This document shows positions 1 to 5,313 of a stretch of DNA of 10,960 nt, piece after piece (position 1 is the first letter of the stretch; each line of letters starts with the position of its first letter). Under the pieces are notes generated by a model. It made no database searches. It saw only the letters and a program-made list of their open reading frames with translations, and was not told the DNA's origin. The position numbers and the translations under genes are program-made. The stretch comes from Nitrososphaeria archaeon (GTDB taxonomy: Archaea; Thermoproteota; Nitrososphaeria; Nitrososphaerales; Nitrososphaeraceae). The stretch is taken from positions 1 through 10,960 of the forward strand of contig JAJPIN010000211.1 of assembly GCA_021324715.1 (NCBI GenBank), in the 5' to 3' direction.

Positions 1-1
1 A

Positions 2-133
2 AACCTAGCAGGAAAAATAGGTGGAAATCTTGGTGACCAAGAAATCTTGCACTGTTCTGAGGATGCAAATTATTTCAAAGATAAATTATCCAAATCTAAC
101 GACAACAAAAACTCTGATAATGCCGATAACTAG
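2..133 (+). CDS. C-terminal fragment of an unidentified protein (5' end outside window)
   Basis: An open frame enters from the left edge and runs 43 codons to a TAG at 131-133. The visible tail has a short Gly-rich stretch (GKIGGNLGDQ), one Cys, and then a very hydrophilic Asn/Asp/Lys/Ser-rich end, as in a disordered C-terminus. The other two forward frames are less convincing; frame 1 closes at a TGA within 36 bases. I do not recognise the family and infer no function. With so few codons, chance openness cannot be fully excluded, although the low-complexity acidic/Asn tail resembles the tails of other proteins in this window. The T-rich stretch just after the stop (about 141-170) could help termination but forms no clear hairpin. 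Confidence 0.5.
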   Translation, partial: NLAGKIGGNLGDQEILHCSEDANYFKDKLSKSNDNKNSDNADN

Positions 134-180
134 TACCTAACTCTTATTATTTCTAAAATCCTTATTACTCGAATTTATGA

Positions 181-253
181 CCAGATATCAAATGATATCT
201 CTACTCTTGCTCTCACAATTAGCAGTATTTAATACTAGTTCTGAAATATCTGG
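181..253. promoter_or_regulatory. Inverted repeats upstream of the oxidoreductase gene, possible operator
   Basis: The spacer before the oxidoreductase gene has a perfect 7-bp inverted repeat, AGATATC-AAAT-GATATCT, at 183-200. A third, related half-site lies at 246-253 (ATATCTGG), the exact reverse complement of CCAGATAT at 181-188. Three copies of one hexamer core within 73 bp, ending about 60 bp before the start codon, would suit a dimeric regulator or DNA looping. The first hairpin lacks a following U tract, so it does not look like a terminator. A weak TATA-like run (around 270-281, AAATACTTTTA) lies downstream of the repeats, about 30-40 bp before the ATG. In AT-rich DNA such short repeats also arise by chance. 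Confidence 0.3.
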
Positions 254-311
254 ATCTTACAAAAATGTAAAAATACTTTTACCTTAGATCCGACTTGATA
301 GATTCTGGAAT

Positions 312-1511
312 ATGCCTGAAGGAAAACGTATCTTAATTTTAGGAGCTGGATTTGGAGGATTAACGGCAGCAAATTTCTTGCGGAAAAAGCTTTCCTCATT
401 ATCAACATCAACAGATTATAAAATTAGTATCATCGATCAAAAAAACTATTTTATGATGGGGCTTGTAAATTTATGGATTTTAAGTGGTATAAGGACACTT
501 GATGATTCTAAAATTGATTTGAATAGGCTGGGAAATAGAAGAATAGTTTATCTGAATAATAAAATAACGGAAATTGATCTGTCATCAAAGGCTGTTAAGA
601 TTACAGGATCTTTAACTCCTGAAATAAAATATGACTATCTGATTATTGCGTTAGGTAGCGAATATGCCACTAATGAAGTAGGTGGTTTTCTAGAAAATGG
701 AGGGTTTAATCTGTATGATCCAGAACAAGTTCCAAAACTAAGGGAAAAACTACTTTCATTAAAGAAGGGTAAAATAGCTATTTGCATAGCGTCTGTTCCG
801 TACAAGTGTCCCCCAGCACCTTATGAGGCATCTTTGCTGATAAATGATATATTAGTTAAGAATGGTACAAGAGGCTCAATTGATATCGATATTTATACAC
901 CAGCACCGATTACTTTACCAGTAGCTGGAGCAAAAGTGAGTCAAGATGTTCTTAACTTACTTAATAATAACCATATAAATTTCCATCCGTTTCATAAAAT
1001 ACGAACAGTACTAAATATGGAAATGATAGAGTTTGAAAATGGTAATTTGATAAATTATGATGTGCTTATAGGCATTCTCCCTCACAAAGTACCTGATGTA
1101 GTAAGGAATTCTGGTCTCGTTAAGCAAGGACAAAAATGGATTAAAGTTGACAAGTTCAGTCTTAAGACAGACTATGAAAATGTTTTTGCGATAGGGGATG
1201 TAACAGAAATTAAGGTAAACGAAAATGTGGCTATTCCTAAAGCTGGAGTATTTGCTGAAGCTCAAGCAAAAGTAGTGAGCCAACAGATAGTAGATGATAT
1301 CGTAAATGACAAAAATAAATTTTCACCCCAACGATTCGACGGGAAAGGTTTCTGTTTTATGGAAGTTGGAAATGAGAAGGCAGGATATGTTGCTGCAGAT
1401 TTTTACCAGGAGGATGGTCCTATTACTATTCTTGAACAACCATCAGCTGAATCATACAAAATGAAATTAGATTTTGAAAGAAGTAGAGTGAATGAATGGT
1501 TATTATTATAG
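312..1511 (+). CDS. FAD/NAD(P)-dependent oxidoreductase, SQR / flavocytochrome c sulfide dehydrogenase-like
   Basis: A two-dinucleotide-fold flavoprotein of the sulfide:quinone reductase (SQR) / FccB type, 399 residues, normal for the family. Visible motifs are the N-terminal FAD-binding GAGFGG (11-16), an acidic residue ending beta-2 (D42), PYKCPPAPYE (163-172, the family's central redox-Cys motif), the ILPHKVP segment (255-261, compare the PPH motif of SQR/FccB), the AIGDV FAD-ribityl motif (293-297), and GFCFMEVG (346-353) with the second conserved Cys. C166 and C348 would form the redox pair beside the flavin. The additional Cys near residue 125 found in canonical SQRs is absent, and the residues where FccB binds FAD covalently are Met-Met (48-49), so FAD is probably non-covalent. 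C158 is a further Cys. The C-terminus shows no clear membrane helix and there is no signal peptide, so the protein is probably cytoplasmic or peripheral. Sulfide or polysulfide as substrate is plausible but unproven; a generic NAD(P)H dehydrogenase-like role is the alternative. The ATG at 312 places the FAD motif at the usual distance from the N-terminus. Confidence 0.85.
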   Translation: MPEGKRILILGAGFGGLTAANFLRKKLSSLSTSTDYKISIIDQKNYFMMGLVNLWILSGIRTLDDSKIDLNRLGNRRIVYLNNKITEIDLSSKAVKITGSLTPEIKYDYLIIALGSEYATNEVGGFLENGGFNLYDPEQVPKLREKLLSLKKGKIAICIASVPYKCPPAPYEASLLINDILVKNGTRGSIDIDIYTPAPITLPVAGAKVSQDVLNLLNNNHINFHPFHKIRTVLNMEMIEFENGNLINYDVLIGILPHKVPDVVRNSGLVKQGQKWIKVDKFSLKTDYENVFAIGDVTEIKVNENVAIPKAGVFAEAQAKVVSQQIVDDIVNDKNKFSPQRFDGKGFCFMEVGNEKAGYVAADFYQEDGPITILEQPSAESYKMKLDFERSRVNEWLLL

Positions 1512-1715
1512 TTCGGTCCTTTTACATTGATTCTTCACACTGAAAACATTAATGTACTAGGTCCCTCAACTAGCAAAGTAGTGTCGCATGAACTCATAAT
1601 TTCCAAATGTGATAAATATTAGCTTTAATAGCTCTAGTTCTACATTGTCAAAATAGTATCCGACCTAAAAACAGGATCAGTTCAAATAATGATACGTTGT
1701 GAAATTAAATGGAGA

Positions 1716-1723
1716 TTTATATA
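1716..1723 (+). promoter_or_regulatory. Archaeal TATA box (TTTATATA) for the ArsA-family gene
   Basis: TTTATATA at 1716-1723 matches the archaeal TATA consensus and is preceded by a purine-rich AAATGGAGA, which could act as a BRE. Its centre lies about 33 bp before the ATG at 1753. With the usual 25-27 bp from box centre to transcription start, the mRNA would begin near 1745-1747 and be almost leaderless at that ATG. This placement is the main argument for starting the ArsA-family gene at 1753: the box lies inside the GTG-started extension (1699-1752), which would then not be transcribed from this promoter. Confidence 0.5.
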
Positions 1724-1752
1724 GGAACTGTGCAAAATGTACAACTGAATCA

Positions 1753-2964
1753 ATGAGGCTTATAATATATACTGGTAAGGGTGGAACGGGTAAAACAGTA
1801 ATCTCCTGTTCCACTGCTATTAAGCTGGCTGAAAAAAAATACAATACGTTGATTATATCTTCCGATCCTGCTCATACATTAAACGATGCATTTCAGCTAC
1901 AAAGTACAATTACCCGAAATAGAAATGATAATAACGCAATAGATGTCTTTCCATGCCTTCAGGTATTACAAATTGATCCAACATTAGAGATGAATACTCG
2001 CTACCGTGAGGTTATTTCCTATATTGCTTCTATGTTTTCATCTAAAGGTATCGATGAAGTTCTAGCCTACGAGATTGCGATGATGCCTGGAATGATACAA
2101 TTATTTTCTCTTCTAAAAGTAGAGGAGGTCATACGTCTTAGATCACATGACGTTGTAGTGTTGGATATGCCTGCATCAGGGGAAGCACTGAGATATCTTT
2201 ATTTTCCGAAACTTGTTGGTAAGATTGGTAATCGAGTCACTAGTTTGTTAGGCGCTTTTTCTGGATTTACGGAAATTTTTCAAGCTTTTTCTGGGATTTC
2301 TATTCCGAATAAAATATTACGCTATGAGAAGGACTTATTCAATAGCCTTAACCAGCTTTCAGATATAATTAAAGACAATAGTATAACAACCCTTAGATTG
2401 GTTGCGAATCCAGATTCATTCAGCATAGAAAATGCCAAAAGGGCCTTCATGGCTGCAAGCTTATATGGAATCAACACTGACCTAGCCATAATTAATAAGA
2501 TTTTCCCCTATAAAGATTCTGAAGTTAAGTCAGATGAATTTTATACTAATTGGACAAAATTTCAACATGTTAAAGTCAGAGAAGCCAAATCAAATTTTTA
2601 TCCCCTCCCCATCAGAGAGGTTCCTCTTCATAGTACTGAACTTGCAGGAATTGAAATGTTGCGAGCTAATGCTGATATTATTTTTGGTGACGATGATCCA
2701 TCAATGATATTCTATACTGGTAAACCATACTCTGTTATTGACCAGCCTCCCAAAAATCTAAAAATCTCAGTTAAGGTTCCATTTACCCAGAAGCAAGACT
2801 ATGACATAAAAAGATTGGGCTCTGAAGTTATTATTAAGTTAGACAGTCCTACAGGATATCTCGTCAATGTTATTCCTTTACCAACTATAACTTTCGATAT
2901 GAAAATGATAGGTACCCGATTGCGTAATAATACTCTAAATGTATTATTCAGACGCCCCGACTAA
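1753..2964 (+). CDS. ArsA/Get3-family ATPase with C-terminal HSP20-like domain
   Basis: A P-loop ATPase of the SIMIBI class, 403 residues from the ATG at 1753. The family motifs appear in order: deviant Walker A GKGGTGKT (8-15) at the extreme N-terminus, switch I SSDPAHTLNDAF (36-47), an ELFSLL-like helix (116-121, QLFSLL), switch II DMPASGEALR (138-147), the adenine-contact Asn in INK (247-249), and VANPDSF (217-223). Switch II departs from the usual D-(T/C)-APTG-(H/E)-TLR. Residues from about 341 to 401 (LGSEVIIKL, NVIPLP, LNVLFRR) resemble the ArsA_HSP20 domain attached to many bacterial and archaeal ArsA-like proteins. There is no Get3 zinc CxxC within this span. An in-frame GTG at 1699 would add 18 residues carrying a CxxC, but MRLIIYTGKGG is the standard family start and the TATA box lies inside the extension. 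There are no neighbouring arsenic genes (arsB, arsR, arsC), so arsenite pumping is not supported; handling of hydrophobic or membrane client proteins is an equal possibility. Confidence 0.88.
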   Translation: MRLIIYTGKGGTGKTVISCSTAIKLAEKKYNTLIISSDPAHTLNDAFQLQSTITRNRNDNNAIDVFPCLQVLQIDPTLEMNTRYREVISYIASMFSSKGIDEVLAYEIAMMPGMIQLFSLLKVEEVIRLRSHDVVVLDMPASGEALRYLYFPKLVGKIGNRVTSLLGAFSGFTEIFQAFSGISIPNKILRYEKDLFNSLNQLSDIIKDNSITTLRLVANPDSFSIENAKRAFMAASLYGINTDLAIINKIFPYKDSEVKSDEFYTNWTKFQHVKVREAKSNFYPLPIREVPLHSTELAGIEMLRANADIIFGDDDPSMIFYTGKPYSVIDQPPKNLKISVKVPFTQKQDYDIKRLGSEVIIKLDSPTGYLVNVIPLPTITFDMKMIGTRLRNNTLNVLFRRPD

Positions 2965-3128
2965 TGATTGAACTCAGGATTGGAAAATCAGTAGATGCAT
3001 CAATTCTAAATCACTTCGAGCCATATTCACCGGAGTATGAGTTCTATTACTCGGTAGTTAACTCTTCGGCTTTACTACTGTGGTCCATCAGTATTTTTCA
3101 AGACGAGATTCAATTTTTTACTAATTAA
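2964..3128 (+). CDS. Possible small hypothetical protein, start overlapping the ArsA stop
   Basis: An ATG at 2964 shares its A with the TAA of the ArsA-family gene (TAATG) and opens 54 codons to a TAA at 3126-3128. Such one-base overlaps are typical of translationally coupled genes. The N-terminus (MIELRIGKSVDASIL) vaguely resembles the first strand and helix of GNAT acetyltransferases, but the frame ends far too early for that fold. It could therefore be a decayed or truncated gene, a small protein, or a chance frame. In DNA this AT-rich, 54 codons without a stop is uncommon but not decisive. A T6 run (3114-3119) falls within its last codons. Confidence 0.3.
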   Translation: MIELRIGKSVDASILNHFEPYSPEYEFYYSVVNSSALLLWSISIFQDEIQFFTN

Positions 3129-3493
3129 TATAGCGTAATGTTAACAATTCGGGTTCCATGTCCGTCGGATCCTTTGAATCAAACAATAGAAAATATTAAC
3201 TTGAACTATGGACGTAGGAGAAATATATTGATGATTTAATTCGTTTCATTTTAGTTTTTACGGAAGTAGGGATTTTGATCGACCGTTAACACGTAAAGCA
3301 CTTCCGGCCTCAGAGTCTGCTAGATTCCAATTAACTAGGTTGTCCATGCATAAATGAGGCTCAATTTTTGAATTAGGAACAAATTACTACTTTTACTTGT
3401 AGATATGGCAAAAACAATTTTATTTTCTACTCTTATGACAGATTCTTTCAACACGCATATGAGTAAAGAGATTGATGTTTCCAGAGACGTCGA
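3129..3493. other. Intergenic stretch with no convincing gene; putative promoter near its end
   Basis: I see no supported gene on either strand here. Two very short forward frames exist (33 codons from the ATG at 3138, 40 codons from the ATG at 3405), but nothing recommends them. No tRNA cloverleaf or long inverted repeat was found. Near the right end, TTTTATTTTC (3418-3427) is TATA-like. It would give a transcription start around 3445-3450 and a 5' leader of roughly 45 bases for the secreted protein starting at 3494. This is weak evidence, because T-rich runs are frequent in the region. Confidence 0.3.
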
Positions 3494-4975
3494 ATGTTCA
3501 CAAGTAAGATCTGTAATAAGTTACTAAGTGGTAACCATCAATGTACCATAATTAAGTTAGTATTGATTATCCTTGTGTTAGTAGTCAACATGATGCAGCT
3601 GCCATACACTATAAGTGTACCATCTACATATGCACTGCCTTCTCGATCATCTCCATTTTCATCATTGCCTTCTCCGTCAAATTCTAATACTTCTTTTTCA
3701 GCTTCGCAAGAGACAAATGTATCAGCATTATTGACTAAAAATAATAATGATATTAATGCCCTTGCAGTATGCGTTAATCCAGATGCAAATGAATCTAACA
3801 GTAAGACAAAGGAAAAGATAACGGACAGTAACACTTCTGATCTCAAAAATATAACAAAAGGTTCGGTAAAACTCGTATTCATAAATTCTTACTGGACTGA
3901 TAATATCGTAATGGGTGGAGTTGATGCTGGCGCTGCGTCAGGACAAACTACTGCCGAGGCTTTGGCCCCAGTAAAAAGAGTAGAGGTGGATCCAGGAGAA
4001 GGTGATTCTGTTCTTGCGATAGTGTTAGTTAACCGAGGTTTTGTAGAACTAACAAGCATAACGGCTTCGCTTGATTTGCCTCTTGGGTTTGAGTCAGTTA
4101 TTTCCCCACAACAAGAAGGTTCTAATATAGCCCTATCTAGTTACGATGGACAAGTAAATCCTGGACAGACTTTCGTTTTATATTTCCCAGTAAAAATTCT
4201 GCAAAATGCTGAGCTAGGAAAAGAATACAATGCCGATCTTACTGTTCGCTACTTTAAAGCTACTGACGAACAAAAGGGCAAGTCTGAGATAGAAAAGAAT
4301 ACAAAAAAGAGCTCTCGTTTGGAACTTAGCCAGTGTTTGGATGAAGATAATAATAACACGAATAGAACAAAAAACAATACTGTTCGCCATATTGAAGCAA
4401 AGATAGTTCATACACCTTTTGATTCTAAAACACAAACCCTAAAAGTTCCCTTCGAGTTAAGTGGTAAGGTTATTCTAGATGTAATAGGTTTACAATCTCA
4501 GGACGTTGGCAAAAATCTATCTTCATACCATGATACAATTAATGTCTTAAATGCTATTCCGGGTGTTGGTAACAAATTAAAACTAATAATAAATAATGTT
4601 GGCTCTGATGCAGCTACCGGCGTTGTTGCAACGGTAACTAGTAGAACCGAATCTGCAACAAGCAATAATGTCATTACTCCGGCCTCAGCAGGTAATATCT
4701 CAAGAAATGTTGTTCAAGAATCTAGCCTTATACCCATTATCATATTAGGGGGCACCACATTTAATTTGGGTACAATTCCAGCTGGACAGGGTAAAACAAT
4801 AGATACAATTGTCTTTCCAAACAATCTTGCTGCAGGTACATTAGAAATCTTGAATGTTGATTTGTCATATAATGATGCATACGGGAATAAGAAGATAGCA
4901 AATGAAATAGTGGGTATCCAGATTTTGCCCTCCTCGCCACAAAGTGATATAAATGTTACACCAGTCCCTTCTTGA
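3494..4975 (+). CDS. Secreted COG1361-like (S-layer/CARDB-type) protein, single B module
   Basis: A 493-residue exported protein. A hydrophobic segment at about 19-38, with Lys5, Lys9 and Lys21 before or at its edge, is followed by VPSTYA-LPS (42-50), a plausible signal-peptidase site after residue 47; no C-terminal membrane helix follows. After a Ser/Asn-rich linker (48-122) comes a beta-rich region (about 123-490) aligning with the centre of the 1247-residue protein downstream. Shared segments include SYW (132-134), DPGEG (166-170), LAIVLVN (174-180), NPGQTFVLYF (222-231), GKVILDV (324-330) and FNLGTIPAG (423-431). These are features of COG1361, whose CARDB-like folds occur in archaeal surface proteins. 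Relative to its paralogue it carries a charged Lys/Glu/Asn insert of about 45 residues (around 257-305). It has two Cys outside the signal region (C93, C281), which could form a disulfide. The gene ends in tandem stops TGA-TAG. It is inferred to be an extracellular component or binding partner of the ABC system encoded downstream; a structural cell-surface role is the alternative. Confidence 0.75.
   Translation: MFTSKICNKLLSGNHQCTIIKLVLIILVLVVNMMQLPYTISVPSTYALPSRSSPFSSLPSPSNSNTSFSASQETNVSALLTKNNNDINALAVCVNPDANESNSKTKEKITDSNTSDLKNITKGSVKLVFINSYWTDNIVMGGVDAGAASGQTTAEALAPVKRVEVDPGEGDSVLAIVLVNRGFVELTSITASLDLPLGFESVISPQQEGSNIALSSYDGQVNPGQTFVLYFPVKILQNAELGKEYNADLTVRYFKATDEQKGKSEIEKNTKKSSRLELSQCLDEDNNNTNRTKNNTVRHIEAKIVHTPFDSKTQTLKVPFELSGKVILDVIGLQSQDVGKNLSSYHDTINVLNAIPGVGNKLKLIINNVGSDAATGVVATVTSRTESATSNNVITPASAGNISRNVVQESSLIPIIILGGTTFNLGTIPAGQGKTIDTIVFPNNLAAGTLEILNVDLSYNDAYGNKKIANEIVGIQILPSSPQSDINVTPVPS
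3860..4963 (+). repeat. Module B, free-standing copy
   Basis: Residues about 123-490 of the 493-residue secreted protein correspond to residues about 379-740 of the 1247-residue protein. Anchors in the same order are SYW/AYW, VDPGEG/VGPGEG, LDLPLGF/LTLPSGF, GQTFVLYF/GQTYTLYF, GKVILDV in both, VGSDAATGVVAT/KGTADANNVVAT, and FNLGTIPAG/FDLGTISAN. The boundaries are approximate, since they were read by eye at protein level. Confidence 0.7.
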
Positions 4976-4987
4976 TAGCCAGAATTT

Positions 4988-5046
4988 CTCCACATGGACA
5001 TTAAACTAATATGGAGCTGAACAAAAAATATCTTCCCACATATTAG
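4988..5046 (+). promoter_or_regulatory. Two overlapping, mutually exclusive hairpins before the 70-codon ORF
   Basis: Two inverted repeats share a strand segment. Hairpin 1 pairs CTCCACAT (4988-4995) with ATATGGAG (5009-5016), 7 of 8 pairs with a 13-base loop. Hairpin 2 pairs CTAATATG (5006-5013) with CATATTAG (5039-5046), 8 of 8 pairs with a 25-base loop. Bases 5009-5013 belong to both, so only one can form at a time. Hairpin 2 ends two bases before the ATG at 5049 and could hide it. The layout resembles a switchable leader or attenuator, though short AT-rich stems like these are weak and may be coincidental. No U tract directly follows either stem. Confidence 0.3.
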
Positions 5047-5048
5047 CA

Positions 5049-5261
5049 ATGGCCAATTCTTTTGATCGTATAACTATGTTACGTATTATTATTAAGGTAC
5101 TAAAGATATTTTCAATCAAACAAAGTATGTCACATTCTCTTATTGAAAGATCTATTAGGGGATTCTATAAAATGCTAGGAAATCCGAATTCGTATCTATC
5201 GTTAATCTCAATGAGAGATGTAAAATTGGATAAACAATACCTGAAAATGATTAAAAAATAA
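5049..5261 (+). CDS. Possible small basic hypothetical protein
   Basis: A 70-codon frame from an ATG to a TAA, lying between two large exported-protein genes on the same strand. The product is strongly basic (many Lys and Arg, ending in MIKK), with an N-terminal amphipathic stretch rich in Ile and Leu (MLRIIIKVLKIFSI, residues 10-23), and contains no Cys. I recognise no family. The stretch is not hydrophobic enough for a sure membrane helix. It may be a small membrane-peripheral or nucleic-acid-binding protein, or a chance frame. Favouring reality are its length in AT-rich DNA, same-strand position and non-overlap with neighbours; against it are the lack of a Shine-Dalgarno sequence and of any known homologue that I can name. 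Confidence 0.38.
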   Translation: MANSFDRITMLRIIIKVLKIFSIKQSMSHSLIERSIRGFYKMLGNPNSYLSLISMRDVKLDKQYLKMIKK

Positions 5262-5313
5262 AGAAAATGAATAGAAATGCCAAATCAACACCGACCAGAT
5301 TTTTTGTAGCGAG

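Noticed and set aside
1546..1555. Perfect 10-bp palindrome ACATTAATGT after the oxidoreductase gene
   Set aside because: A short AT-rich palindrome with no loop and no following U tract; expected by chance.
1699..1752. GTG-started N-terminal extension of the ArsA-like gene, with a CxxC
   Set aside because: The family begins at the MRLIIYTGKGG segment and a consensus TATA box lies inside the extension, so it is probably promoter DNA.
3138..3239. A 33-codon forward frame in the spacer after the ArsA-like gene
   Set aside because: Too short to distinguish from chance and with no recognisable motif.
3160..3345. Possible tRNA or structured RNA in the gene-free stretch
   Set aside because: A GATCCTTTGAATC segment recalls a T-arm, but no acceptor, D or anticodon stem can be assembled around it.
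3405..3527. A 40-codon forward frame overlapping the start of the secreted-protein gene
   Set aside because: Short, unrecognisable, overlaps a well-supported gene start in another frame, and has no ribosome-binding site.
3538..3882. A 114-codon reverse-strand frame over the start of the secreted-protein gene
   Set aside because: It is antisense to the signal peptide and Ser/Asn linker; the openness follows from the composition of the real gene.
4714..5049. A 111-codon reverse-strand frame over the end of the secreted-protein gene
   Set aside because: It lies largely antisense to a well-supported coding sequence with conserved module motifs; its protein has no recognisable features.
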